Below, piece after piece: positions 37,236 through 47,440 of a DNA stretch of 64,000 nt. The translations under genes and the position numbers were made by a program. Source of the stretch: Medicago truncatula (lineage: Eukaryota; Streptophyta; Magnoliopsida; Fabales; Fabaceae); the NCBI RefSeq assembly GCF_003473485.1, contig NC_053048.1:13949501-14013500 (forward strand), given 5' to 3'. Position 1 is the stretch's first letter. Each line of letters starts with the position of its first letter. The notes under the pieces are model-generated. The model had not been told where the DNA came from. It ran no database searches and saw nothing but the letters and a program-made list of their open reading frames with translations.

Positions 37236-37575
37236 TTTATTTTGCCTTGACGGAAAATTAAGAAATTACATGTCATTCCCATAAATTCCGGCTCAACATT
37301 AATACCCATCAAACAACTCTTGAAAAAATTGACTTTCAACCCGGATGTCATCTCAAAACCCCTAAGCAAAGCTTTCAAAGTCCACAAATTCTCCACTGTT
37401 GTTTTCCCCACACAAAGAGTATCATGGACATATTAAAGATGAGAATAGATCTTCCCCACTTCCTTAACCTTGAAGCCCTAAAAAATGTTTAGCCGCACTG
37501 CGTTCCTCATTAAACCACCGAAACCCTCTGCCACCAAGAGAAAAAGAAAAGGTGCAAGCGGATCCCCTTGTTTTA
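37236..37575 (-). pseudogene. LINE reverse transcriptase fragment
   Basis: The minus strand encodes KQGDPLAPFLFLLVAEGFGG, the conserved RT motif with QGDP, followed by a degraded active-site box (YVHDTL, where LINEs have a Y-A-D-D type motif). TSGLKVNFFKSCLMGINV follows, typical of RT motifs D/E. In-frame stops occur near the YVHD box. It lies head to head with the plus-strand LINE tail that ends at about 37225. Confidence 0.85.
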
Positions 37576-38525
37576 AAATATTAAATTATTTAATCTATTC
37601 ATCTATTGAATTTATCTATTCATTCATAATTATATAATTTTGGAATATTGAATTAATTAATTTCATTATAAACTATAAAAAAAAAAGGGAACAATTTTTT
37701 AATTTTATTAATAATTAAAAAAAACTAAAACTTGAAAAAAAAAATTATAATAAATTACATACGCTTGATTTCTTTTTTAACATTAAGATGAATAAATTAT
37801 TTGATGTAGTAAAAAATAGTCTTTTATTGAAAATTCATAGTTGATCGATTAAATTTAACATTTGCATGTAAGTATTATTTATTTTATTTTTATACTATTA
37901 AAATAATATAATAATTTAATAAAGAAAAAAACTACAATTATGTATGCGGGGTAATGATACATAAACCACCTTAGATGACATATACCACTTGCACACCTAC
38001 ATATAATTGTGATATGTGTCCATATGGTTCCTACACGAGAAATTCATCTTTCATGTCTCTCAAACACTCTCATATGGAAGTGATACAATATGTGTATAGA
38101 AAAAAGGGTGTTCATGAAAACATTATCCTTTAACTTGGTATTAAAAGTATACACTAGAGATAATTTAGGCAAAAGTCATGTCACGTTGGTTTCAACTTTA
38201 AAAAAATTGAAGCTAATTTTTTTTTTTTTTTACTGCCTATAAAAGTTACTTTTTTTTTTTAATTAGACATTGCGATGCCTTCTTTGTTATAAAAAAATAT
38301 ATATATATTTTAGAGTAAAAAATGTTGTTTTTTTTTTATTTTTATTTTTTATAAAACTCCTAAATAACACAGTTAAAAATGACATAAGTGATTTATTTAT
38401 TTTTTGGTTACAACATAAGTGATTTATTTAATAAAAAATATAATTTTTCTGAATTTTTTTAACACAATCGAACCATTAAATGATCTAGTTTCAAAAGAAC
38501 AAAAACGGAACACAAAATATACACA
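37576..38525. other. AT-rich sequence, no gene seen
   Basis: Very AT-rich with homopolymer runs. The segment around 37950-38130 (ATACATAAACCACCTTAGAT onward) has more even composition and could be a degenerate MITE. No frame is supported. Confidence 0.5.
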
Positions 38526-38800
38526 TTGGCGCACTTATTGGATAGCGTTAAGTTTATGTCTTTTGTTTGGTTGAAAGCAAAAATGTTTGCCTTTGTCTTC
38601 CGTTATACTTACTGGTGGCGGCACCCTTTGCTATGTATGTGTTACGTAATAGCTTTCTTCTTTTTTGTGTATGAAATTTTTTTCTTTTGCTTGCTTTTGG
38701 CACCAGACATTAACTTGTAACTTGATTGAGAGATTCTCTTTTGCACACCTTGTGCGAGGTGCATCCATCACTCTTGGTGTTTCAATTCCATTTTGATTTC
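38526..38800 (+). pseudogene. LINE ORF2 C-terminus and 3' tail
   Basis: It encodes MSFVWLKAKMFAF and YWWRHPLLCMC, the conserved end of plant L1 ORF2 (WLKAK..WW.HPLLC). A LINE-like 3' untranslated tail follows, including TTTCAATTCCATTTTGATT. Confidence 0.7.
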
Positions 38801-38943
38801 TTAAAAAAAATAGAAAAAAATACCAAAAAGGAATTAATTTATTTTATCTGTAAAATCATATCAATTTGTTTAATGGTTATATTAATTGATTTTATTATCA
38901 ATTTTATTTCTTTTTCTTGCTTTGCCTTCCAATACCACTTCTA

Positions 38944-38955
38944 CATAAATATATC
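38944..38955 (+). promoter_or_regulatory. TATA box of the small three-exon gene
   Basis: ATAAATATATCC lies about 75 bp before the proposed ATG at 39031. This fits a start site near 38980 and a short leader. Confidence 0.45.
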
Positions 38956-39030
38956 CTACTGAAAAGAAAAGAAAGAAATAGAAGGTGAGTTTTAGTGAGA
39001 GGTACACCAAAGTAAAATTCGGAGATAAAA

Positions 39031-39973
39031 ATGATGAATAATCACGTTGTAGAGAAGAAGAACGACAAAACAACAATGTCAATTCCTTTTAAGATTGGAA
39101 GGAACCTTTTTCTTGATGAACCCAAAACGTTACGTCAAGATCAACTAAACGCAGCCCGGGTTCGGTTTTTTCTCTTCTTTTCCTAATAATTTTTTTTTTG
39201 GTAGATAAACGAAATGACAAAGCCATTATAAAATCACACACAAGTGGAGGTACCGGGGTTCGAATCCCGGTCATGGAGTCCGGCCCAACAATTTCGGCAT
39301 TTTGCCAATTGAGCTAGGACTTTTTTATTTGTTACATTTCTCACTAATTGGCTAAAATATGGTTTTAGTCCCTGCAAATATGTCTCGTTTTGGTTTTAGT
39401 CCTTGTAAAAAAAAATTGTTTTTGGTCCTTGCAAAATTTTTTGTTTTTTAAAATAGTCCTGACCCTATTTTTGTGATGATTTGCATACGTGGCACATGAT
39501 GACTGAACCTATTTTGTAGTTTTTGGTCCCTGCAAAATATTTTGCTTTTTAAAAAGGTCCTTGCAAAAAATTTACAATGACCAAAAACAAATTTTTTTTT
39601 ACAGGAACTAAAACCAAAACGGGGCATATTTGCAGGGACTAAAACCATATTTTAGCCTTATATATTTACATATTATATATCATTATGACTGAAAACTCTT
39701 GTTGCAGGAGGAGGCTCTCAAAATCATGAACACCCACTCCAAAGAAGAAGCTTTAAAAATATTCTTAAAGGTAACATAAATTTTCTTTAATAGTTTTTCT
39801 TTTACTTTTAATTTTAGAATGTTGTCATGTTAGAACCAGTATACTCAACCTCAAAAGGCTTGTATTGTATATGCATTCTATCAAATCAATATTTAAAATT
39901 GCATAATGTGTTTTGATGGTGGCAGGGATTGGTGCCACTGCCAAACTCAAAAGAGGAAAACTTGGATGGTTGA
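39031..39973 (+). CDS. Small three-exon gene, 79-residue protein of unknown function
   Basis: Proposed join of 39031-39159, 39708-39770 and 39926-39973. All junctions are phase 0: donors CGG|GTTCGG (weak) and AAG|GTAACA, acceptors TTGCAG and GGCAG. Exon 1 gives 43 residues (including TMSIPFKIGRNLFLDEP and TLRQDQLNAAR). Exon 2 gives EEALKIMNTHSKEEALKIFLK, and exon 3 ends GLVPLPNSKEENLDG then TGA. The three pieces read as one compact hydrophilic protein with an amphipathic helix carrying an EEALKI duplication. There is no signal peptide or membrane segment. Intron 1 holds a SINE and a MITE. A TATA box lies upstream. I do not recognise the family; the even coding style and clean phases suggest a real host gene. 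A pseudogene is the main alternative, given the weak first donor. Confidence 0.6.
39187..39322 (-). mobile_element. tRNA-derived SINE
   Basis: The minus strand starts GTCCTAGCTCAATTGGC (A-box like TAGCTCAATTGG) and has a B box GGGATTCGAACCC about 40 bp on. It ends in an A-rich tail near 39187-39197. It lies in intron 1 of the small three-exon gene. Confidence 0.8.
39350..39657. mobile_element. MITE with GGCTAAAATATGGTTTTAG ends
   Basis: The ends GGCTAAAATATGGTTTTAGT and its inverse are near-perfect inverted repeats of about 60 bp, including AGTCCCTGCAAATATG. It has a non-coding 308-bp body and lies in the same intron as the SINE. No clear target duplication was found. Confidence 0.85.
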
Positions 39974-40199
39974 AGATTTGATTGATATTAAAAAGAGTGT
40001 TTTTATTTATTTTAGTTTCTTTTGTATTACATTTAACTGAGAAATGTTATTGATCTAGCCGTCAGACTATAAGATGAAAATACTATGTCATTGGTGTGTT
40101 TTACTTTTCTCTCTTTTCTGATTTTGAGTTCGAATCCAACATTAGCTAAAAACGTTTAGATGAGATATCACGAATCTCTTATAGACATGCAAAAGCATT

Positions 40200-40395
40200 A
40201 ACACTTCACACTATGAAACACGGATATGGACTCGGACATCGGACACGACACGGACACTGATACGCCGACACAGCTAATAATTTAAAAAAATTACATAATT
40301 CAGTGTAATTACAAGTGTCGTTGTCGTGTCGGACACAACACGTGTCCGACACCGGAACACGCCTAATCCGAAGAGTGTCCGTGCTTGATTTAGGC
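40200..40395. repeat. Fold-back MITE rich in CGGACAC
   Basis: Both arms are built of CGGACACGACACGGACAC-type text in inverted orientation around an AT-rich centre. A hAT-like or unclassified MITE; the exact ends are unclear. Confidence 0.6.
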
Positions 40396-40524
40396 ATAAT
40401 CTACAATATAAACGAATCAAACATTTTCTATACAATAATGCACATCCATGATTTAGGTCTAAATCATGCCACGTGTACTATTTTCAAAGCGCTGCTCATC
40501 AGGGAGTGTAAATCAAGTTATTTA

Positions 40525-40765
40525 GGGTGTGTTTGGATTGAGGATTTAGGAGGGGAAGGGAGGGGAGGATTTACTTATTATTTTTAAATTACGGACACTA
40601 TAAAATATTATAAAAAGTTAACATATTAACATGATAAACAATGATATAACACTCGAATCACACTTAATTTATTTTAAAAAAACATGTTATATAGTCCGTA
40701 ATTTAAAAACGAAAAGTAAACTCTCACCTCCCTTCCCCTCCTAAACCCTCAATCTAAACACACCC
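40525..40765. mobile_element. PIF/Harbinger Tourist-like MITE (241 bp)
   Basis: Starts GGGTGTGTTTGGATTGAGG and ends CCTCAATCTAAACACACCC. The inverted repeats extend about 45 bp through AGGAGGGGAAGGGAGG. The 3-bp target duplication TTA is at 40522-40524 and 40766-40768, as expected for Harbinger. Confidence 0.92.
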
Positions 40766-41129
40766 TTAACAATTATGCGGAGGAGCCGCAACGAACAACT
40801 TTTAATAACAACACAATCCCAACCCTACTATATAATCATCATTTCCTTGCAATTTGTATTACACAATTTGATATCAACATCAAAATCCATATCACCACAA
40901 TTCTCTATCCAATTTTATTGAATTTATTTTCCACTCCTGAAACCAAACGAAATGATGCATTTTCTTTCATTTGAACGATGCAATTCCTCGGCTACTAGAA
41001 GCAGAAAGTGTTAATGCATAACTGCAATAAGAAGAAGAATTGTTTAGGCTCATTCCATTTGACTATGTTGCATTTGGGTCCTTTGCAATGAACGGAACCA
41101 TCGGCTATTCTTAAATAAAGTTAAATCTA
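40766..41129. other. Intergenic sequence with possible LINE linker at the end
   Basis: There is no gene. The last 30 bases appear continuous with the LINE tail at 42597, from which the MULE-type element separates them. Confidence 0.4.
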
Positions 41130-42596
41130 GGGTTAATAGGGCTTTACTCCCTGTAATATCTGTAATATAGGACACTTTTGGTTTTAATCCCTGAATTTTT
41201 TTTTTTAGATTTCGTTCTTATAAAATAAAGATTCTTCAAGATTGCCCCATATGCACTATGACTCAGCAGAATCTTTGATGTGTCACTGACGTGCCATTTT
41301 TTTTGGATGCCACGTGTAAAATACATTTTTCATGTCATTTATAATAAAAAAGTTAAAATTCAGGAAAAAAATAAAAAATTTTAAAATCGAAAAAAAGTCA
41401 AATTTTTTTAAAAAAATTTAAAAAATCAGAAAAAAAATTCAGATTTTCTTAAAAAATTAAGTTCCAGATTTTTTTTTAAAAATCAGAAAAAACATTCAGA
41501 TTTTTTAAATTTAATTTTCAAAATAAAAAAAAAATTATTTTATATTTCAAAATCTTTATTTCAGAATTTTTATAAATTAAATAATTAGAAAAAAATTCAA
41601 ATATTTTTTACAAATTCAAAAAAAATTAGATAATATTTTTTTTATTCGAATTTTATAATTTTAATTTAATTCGAATTTTTTTAGAAATTTTTTCATAATT
41701 TGAAAATATATTAAATTCGAGAATGGAAATGGTATTATCATATGGGTTTTCCAGTCATTGATGGGAAATATATTAAGTTAGAATTTAGAAAAGAATTCAA
41801 AAAATTTATTCCTGAATTTTTACGAATTCTTTTTTTAAATTCATTTTTTTTTCCTGAAATTAGCAAGGATTTAAAAAAAAAAAAAAAATCTGGAACTTCA
41901 TTTTCAAAATAAAAATTTGATTTTTTTTTATTCTTCAAATTTTTGAAAAAAAAAATAGTATTTTTTTCTGATTTTTAAAATAATTTTAGCTTTTTAAAAA
42001 ATAATTAAAAAAAGATTTTTAGGTTTTTAAAAAAATATATTTTTTAATTTTTTTTAATTATAAATGACATGTAAATTCTTTTTTACACGTGGCATCCAAA
42101 AAGAATTGAAAAATAAAAAAAAATGTCACATCATTGATTCTGCTGAAGTCACAGAGCTCAGGGGGTAATCTTGAAGAATCTTTATTTTACAAGGATGGAA
42201 TCTAAAAAAAAAATTAGGCTTAATTGCACTTTTCCTCCCTATCTTTTGCTAATTGTGTGATTTTGCACCCCATCTTTTGTCAATTGTGTTTTGTTCAAAA
42301 TCATCATTAAAATAGAGGAAAAGGGGCTAAAGATAGGGTGCAAAATCGCTCAAAAAAAAAGAAGAGAAGGTGCAAAATCGCACAATTAGCAAAAAGATAA
42401 GGGGCAAAAGTGTAATTGAACACAAAGATGGGGTGAAAAATTAGAAAGGGTGCAAAATCGCTCAAAAAAAAAAGAGGGGGTGCAAAATCGCACAATTAGC
42501 AAATGATAGGGGGGAAAAGTGCAATTAAGCCAAAAATTTACAAGGGGGAAAACTAAAAGTGTCCTATATTACAAGGGGGTAAAGCTCTATTAACCC
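41130..42596. mobile_element. MULE-type TIR element with perfect 9-bp target duplication
   Basis: The ends GGGTTAATAGGGCTTTAC and its near-inverse ending TATTAACCC carry long inverted repeats: ATATAGGACACTTTTGG against GTGTCCTATATT, then AAGATTCTTCAAGATT and CACGTG. The flanks are TTAAATCTA at 41121-41129 and 42597-42605, a perfect 9-bp duplication as for Mutator-like elements. The centre (41340-42060) is extremely AT-rich and also shows inverted symmetry. No coding sequence. It contains a nested MITE at 42217-42531 and is inserted in a LINE tail. Confidence 0.9.
42217..42531. mobile_element. GGCTTAATTGCAC MITE (315 bp) nested in the MULE-type element
   Basis: Starts GGCTTAATTGCACTTTTCC and ends GGAAAAGTGCAATTAAGCC. 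The arms contain ATTGTGTGATTTTGCACCCC in inverse orientation, the same family as the 11136 element. The flanks AAAAAATTA and AAAAATTTA fit a 9-bp duplication with one mismatch. Confidence 0.85.
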
Positions 42597-42685
42597 TTAA
42601 ATCTATTATGCAGCTTTTGAAAAAGGTTAAAATCATATTTCTTAACTGGCTGAAAGCTAAGAATGTTTGCTTTCCTTTTGGTTAT
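42597..42685 (+). pseudogene. LINE ORF2 C-terminal linker fragment
   Basis: It encodes LLKKVKIIFLNWLKAKNVCF, the conserved end of plant L1 ORF2 (compare WLKAK at 38560). It is cut by the LTR fragment that starts at 42686. Confidence 0.65.
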
Positions 42686-43038
42686 TGTAACACCCCGTTT
42701 TCCCAACATAAAAATTTCATTTAAATAATCAGAGTAATCAACAAACGGAATGTCACACTGCTTTTCAAAAATCCATAAATAGAATAAAATATTATTTATT
42801 AAATAATAGTCTTCGGTAAAACATAATAATTCATCGCAACGGAATATTTTCAACATTAAAACAACTTCCAATAAATTCTGGCACATGGCCTAAACATAAA
42901 TATCTTTAAAGATTTAATCAAACACCAACAGGTTCATAATGATACATAAGGAATGATGAATACAACGACAAATTATCCCTATCCCGTAACGTATCAGAGC
43001 TCCGAAGACTCATGTGAGGAAAATCCACTCACAACAAC
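42686..43038 (-). mobile_element. Tekay-like LTR fragment, family 1
   Basis: It starts TGTAACACCCCGTTTTCC on the plus strand. Read on the minus strand it matches the last 350 bp of the 1987-4258 LTR, including ATCTTTAAAGATATTT and the GCACATGGCC region. It stops at the next LTR start. Broken fossil. Confidence 0.8.
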
Positions 43039-43750
43039 TGTAACACCCCAAATTTCTATTTAATTAATTTTGTGAGGTTAAATAGGTGGAGTCGTGTTTA
43101 TTATGATTATAATGTGGATCAGTGATGTATTATAAGGGATAATAGGATGAAGAGAAGAATTAAGAAAATATAATACAAGTCGGAGGTGTAGAATATAAGT
43201 TTTAAATAAATGGGGGAGGGGAGGAGTAAAAGTATAGTGAATAAAGGAGAAGAAAGTTATAACATGTGATTGACCCAAGTATAAATGGAAACATTAGAAG
43301 TTAGAAGAATCACTTTTGTTGAACGTGAAGAAAAAAAAAAAGGAGCATAAGAGAAGAAACCCTAGTTGCGACCGGATCAAGCCAAGCTGAAAATTTCAGA
43401 AGAAATCGAGGTAAGGGATAGAATCTCTTCATCTCTAGGGTTTATTATTTTGTTGTAGGGTTGTAAAGGGGTTATAGTATGAGTGTTGTTATGATGGTGA
43501 TGAGGACGTTGTTGAGGTTAATTAATTCTTAAGTTATGATTGTTGTTATGAGGAAGAGTTCCACTGAAAAATTATGATGAATGAATGTAGAATTGTTGTT
43601 GAAAGAGTAATATCAAGGGAATTTAATAGTTTGAGATAAGACCGACTCTTGAATCATTCAATAGTTTGAGACATCGACGATTGAATGATACAATTGATTT
43701 CACAATATTGTTTGGACACGAATGATGTTGTCGAGGGATACGTGATAATA
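43039..43750 (+). mobile_element. Tekay-like LTR fragment, another family
   Basis: It starts TGTAACACCCCAAATTTC at 43039. It has a TATA box TATAAATGG at 43280-43288 and the donor-like AGGTAAGGG at 43409-43417. No end was found; the right boundary (about 43750) is approximate. Broken fossil. Confidence 0.65.
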
Positions 43751-44290
43751 TCAAAGAAAAGCTAGAATCCATGTATGATCCTTGAGAACTAACACAAATA
43801 TTTTAATATTATAATCTCTTATTGCTATTGTATACATCTATTCTCAAAATTATTTTTTCTTCATTTCATATACTAAGGTCATATTCACTCACACCACTAT
43901 ATGATAAATTCGTAAATAAATTAGCAATAAAACAATATTTTTTGATAGAAATGAGGGCAACGAAACAATTTAGCACAAATAATTAATGAACTTCACCAAA
44001 GGTAAATTGTTTAGGATAGTCGAATTCGATTTTTGAATAGAAAATAAATTTGTATAAGTACTTGTCCCCATTAAAAAAAAAAACTACATAAATATATGTC
44101 GTTGAAAAGTATAAAAAGAACACGGGCCATACTTTTATCACAAATAAATATACAAGAAACACTAGACTATATCTTGTCGTTGATAAAAATAATAATGTTT
44201 TTGAGAGAAGTATTTGTGACTGATAAACACAATAAAAAACCACATGACTAATATTTGTTATTAATAAATATAAAAAATGACTAATATTTG
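43751..44290. other. AT-rich sequence; 3' flank of the repeat-protein gene
   Basis: The stretch 44060-44330 consists of degenerate repeats of the ATAAATATAAAAAACACGGG type. The same family recurs near 47560-47800 and 51500-51670. No gene is present. It would contain the 3' untranslated region of the minus-strand gene ending at 44291. Confidence 0.5.
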
Positions 44291-45127
44291 TTATTCATAA
44301 ATATAAAAAAGACACGAGACTTTCTTAACCACATCAGCATAATCTTCTTTTTGATCGACGTTCTTCACAGTTTCCTCTTCAGATATCTCAGCTACGATCA
44401 CAACATCTTTTTGATCGGTATTCTTCACAATTTCCTCTTCATATCTCTCAGCTACGATCACAACATCTTTTTGATCGGCGTTCTTCACAATTTCCTCTCC
44501 AGATATCTCATCTACCATCACAACATCTTTTTTATCGGCGTTCTTCACAATTTCCTCTTCAGATGTCCCAGCTACGATCACAGCATCTTTTTGATCGGCA
44601 TTCTTCACAATTTCCTCTTTATATCTCTCAGCTTCGATCACAACATCTTTTTGATCGGCGTTCTTCACAATTTCCTCTCCAGATATCTCATCTACCATTA
44701 CAACATCTTTTTTATCGACGTTCTTCACAATTTCCTCTTCAGATATCCCAGCTACGATCGCAACATCTTTTTGATTGGCATTCTTCACAATTTCCTCTTC
44801 ATATCTCTCAGCTTCGATCACAACATCTTTTTGATCGGCGTTCTTCACAATTTCCTCTCCATATATCTCAGCTACCATCACAACATCTTTTTGATCGGCG
44901 TTCTTCACAATTTCCTCTCCAGATATCTCAGCTACCATCACAACATCTTTTTGAGCGGTGTCCTTCACAATTTCCTCTTCAGATGTCTCACCTGCATAAA
45001 CTTTTCTCCCTTTCTTCTTCTTGAAAGCTGATTTCTTAGTGTCATGTAACTTTTCAAACCTAGAATGTGGACTTGCAGCTGAACGAGTTACTCTTTTTGC
45101 GGAACGAGTTACTCTCCATGTTGTCAT
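44291..45127 (-). CDS. 278-residue protein made of 20-residue repeats, unknown function
   Basis: The N-terminal 48 residues are basic (RVTRSAKRVTRSAASPHSRF, then KKSAFKKKKGRK), a possible nuclear or nucleic-acid-binding segment. Residues 49 to about 258 are eleven copies of a 20-residue unit like SGEEIVKNADQKDVVMVAEI. The tail SCLFYIYE lies in neighbouring repeat DNA and may not be ancestral. Upstream on the same strand lie a TATA box (46251-46258) and a leader exon (about 46175-46224). The donor AG|GTAAAA is at 46173-46174 and the acceptor CTTCAG|AA just before the ATG, so one leader intron (45130-46174) is likely. No membrane segment was seen; helix or coiled-coil is expected. No family is recognised. 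The opposite strand is also open, but hydrophobic and without such gene signals. Confidence 0.65.
   Translation of the reverse strand: MTTWRVTRSAKRVTRSAASPHSRFEKLHDTKKSAFKKKKGRKVYAGETSEEEIVKDTAQKDVVMVAEISGEEIVKNADQKDVVMVAEIYGEEIVKNADQKDVVIEAERYEEEIVKNANQKDVAIVAGISEEEIVKNVDKKDVVMVDEISGEEIVKNADQKDVVIEAERYKEEIVKNADQKDAVIVAGTSEEEIVKNADKKDVVMVDEISGEEIVKNADQKDVVIVAERYEEEIVKNTDQKDVVIVAEISEEETVKNVDQKEDYADVVKKVSCLFYIYE
44354..44983 (-). repeat. 60-bp coding minisatellite with 180-bp higher-order period
   Basis: About 10.5 units of 60 bp, each containing CACAACATCTTTTTGATCGG on the plus strand. Units alternate in a three-unit pattern (endings VVIEAER, AIVAGI and VVMVDEI), so the array appears to have grown by duplication of 180-bp blocks. 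The period is a multiple of three, so the frame is kept. Confidence 0.93.
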
Positions 45128-45129
45128 TT

Positions 45130-46174
45130 CTGAAGGATAATCATATTATTAAAATTATTTATCAGAATTATAAATAAATAATTTGAAGGATCGATTGTAA
45201 AAAATATATGTATGAAAAATGAAGCATTACGCAATGTTACAACATTTTTTTAATGACGTACCAAAATAAAAGCAAATATATATAAATAAAATAAACAAAT
45301 CTTATAAAAATATTGTAGTGAATAATGTTTGGTCTAATTGCAAAAAGGCAAATCTTAATTCGAGAAATCCTGGATTCGAGCCTTCTTAAAGGGGTGTAAA
45401 AGTTAATATTTTGTAAGTTCCCTTTAAGATGTGGTTACTCCCATTCCCCGCTTATTAGACAAGGTTAAGATGTTGTATTTAGGGTGGTCGAAAGCTAAAT
45501 AAGATAATTTTGTTTTTGGCACGCAACTTGTTTGGTAAGTGGCTAATGTTGTTTTTGTTGTGTTTGTGTGCTATGTAAAACTTGGTTCTTTACGGTAGTT
45601 TCAAAGGCACACCTTGTTCTTTCGAAATTGCTCTGTTTGTGTTTATATAATTCCATTTTGGCTTCTTCAAAACAAAAAACAAAAATATATATATATATCT
45701 AAAGTCCTCCCTCTCTTAAGGCACTATCCCCAAACCCTAAATCTTTTCTATATATAAAATTAATAATAAACAAATAAATATATACCAGCTCTCAAAAAAA
45801 TAAAAATAAATAAATACCAATTAACACAAACACACCCATGTTTTGATTTTACATAGGTTTTTTTTTTATTTTTTATGTGAGGCCTCGAAGTAGATCTTCG
45901 AGATCAAAGATCCTTTTTATTCCTACCACTCGACCGAACTTTGAAATTATTAAGGGACTAAAGGAGACATAAATTGTCCCCGAGATAGTGAGATCTGAGA
46001 AGAGAACTAAAAAAAAAAAAAAGCTTTATAAGGATTAACTAATTTTCAGTTCATGGATTAATTGTTTTGCATCATATTTGAAATATAATTAATACAAGAG
46101 CAGCCATATAGAAATAATGCAGTGAAGATTCATGACATGATCAACAATATAGAAATCAAATTTATTTTTTTTAC
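45130..46174 (-). other. Proposed leader intron with LINE/SINE-like insertions
   Basis: It lies between the donor at 46173-46174 and the acceptor at 45130-45131. About 45340-45420 has a B-box-like GGATTCGAGCC (SINE-like). About 45480-45690 resembles a plant LINE 3' end (TTTCAAAGGCACACCTTG and later ATTCCATTTTGGCTTCTTC). Confidence 0.5.
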
Positions 46175-46258
46175 CTCTATGGAAGCTCTATTCCTCCTTT
46201 TCTTTTCTTTCGATGGGGAATTTCTAATGAAGAGTCATTAACGTAGGAGGTATTTATA
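46175..46258 (-). promoter_or_regulatory. TATA box and leader exon of the repeat-protein gene
   Basis: On the minus strand TATAAATA (46251-46258) is followed by about 75 bp of purine-rich leader ending CCATAGAG|GTAAAA. A four-codon ATG..TAG frame near 46230 may lie upstream of the start site. Confidence 0.5.
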
Positions 46259-47034
46259 GATATTCATTGTTCAGATTTTTTTTTATTATAGAATTTTGCT
46301 CACTCTAATAAAATTGTAGCCTCTTTTAGTGCCTATTTTGTTAATACACACGTGAATATGGATGGATGGTAAAAATATATACGAAATCAATCACTAATTA
46401 AGCTAATTGATACTTCCATTAATTCTCGGAATGCCCCAAAATTAAATATATATTTTATTACTAGAAAAAGCTGATTGATATTACCATTAATCCCTTTCTT
46501 TTCTTTTTTTTAAACCTATTTTCTATTTTAGTTTTTAATCAGGTTTAGGGTCAATTATTATTTTTAAGCAAATATGTGTTTGCCGGGGTGCCGTGCCTTT
46601 CTCTTTCACAAACTTTAGCTGTCACCACTTTTTTCTTCTTGATTTATCAAATAGGGGTGATTTATGGTCCGTTTTAACCCAAAATCAAACCTCCAACTTA
46701 TTTTCCATTTTCCTTTAGTTAAATAAGTGATTTTCACTTGATAAAAAAAAAATGATTTTCACTTGATCAAAAAAGAAAGTAATTTTCATATATTTTTTAT
46801 ATTCTTTCTCCTTTTGGATTGGGGTCAAAATTACAAAAAAATAAATTTCTTTTTTCTTTATAAAGAGTAACATTGATACGTCAGAAATATTTTTTTGTTT
46901 TAATTTTATGAAGAGGAATTATTTCAAAAAAATATATACTCAATATTATGAGAGATCAAATCAATATAGATTATTTTGGTTACAAAATCAATATAGATTT
47001 GAAAGATGAAAATAAATTTCTTTGTTATGCTAAG
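46259..47034. other. AT-rich intergenic stretch
   Basis: No gene or defined repeat seen. Confidence 0.5.
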
Positions 47035-47115
47035 CGTTTTTTATTTGATGGTGGCCGAGATTTGAACCCCGAACTTAGCACATATGCATTGTTCATACAA
47101 ACTGAGCTAAGTTCA
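47035..47115 (-). mobile_element. tRNA-like SINE fragment
   Basis: The minus strand has TTAGCTCAGTTTGTATG (A-box like) and GGGGTTCAAATCTCGGCC (B box). Short and without a clear tail. Confidence 0.6.
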
Positions 47116-47149
47116 AGAGGACAAATATGCTAAACGTTCAAAATAAAAG

Positions 47150-47440
47150 AATGGTACTCCTTCCAATACTTGTTATAATCTTATAAGAAAAGTTATAAAA
47201 AAAAATATTTTTATCCTAATTTTATAAGAAAATCTCGTAAATTTTGAGGTATATATTGTTTAAAAGATTTTTTTTTTCTCATTTAATATTTGTCTTTTTA
47301 AGTATTAGTAAGTATATTTAATACTTCACAAATTTTTATGAACGTATATTTATAAAAACATTTAAATATTATAATAACTATTGATGGTTCTGATTTTAAT
47401 AATTTTTATTTTATTTTTCTTCTTATAATAAGGACCTGAA
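47150..47440. repeat. Possible Stowaway-like MITE
   Basis: TACTCCTTCCAATACTTG at the left and TCTTATAATAAGGACCTG at the right are weakly inverted. Low-confidence Mariner-type MITE. Confidence 0.3.

Noticed and set aside
39240-39275. Apparent tRNA gene
   Set aside because: A and B boxes are present but there is no cloverleaf end structure, and an A-rich tail follows; it is a SINE.
44288-45031. 247-codon plus-strand frame across the 60-bp repeats (and a 153-codon one)
   Set aside because: It is open only because the repeat period is a multiple of three. The product is hydrophobic and odd, and the minus strand has promoter and splice signals.
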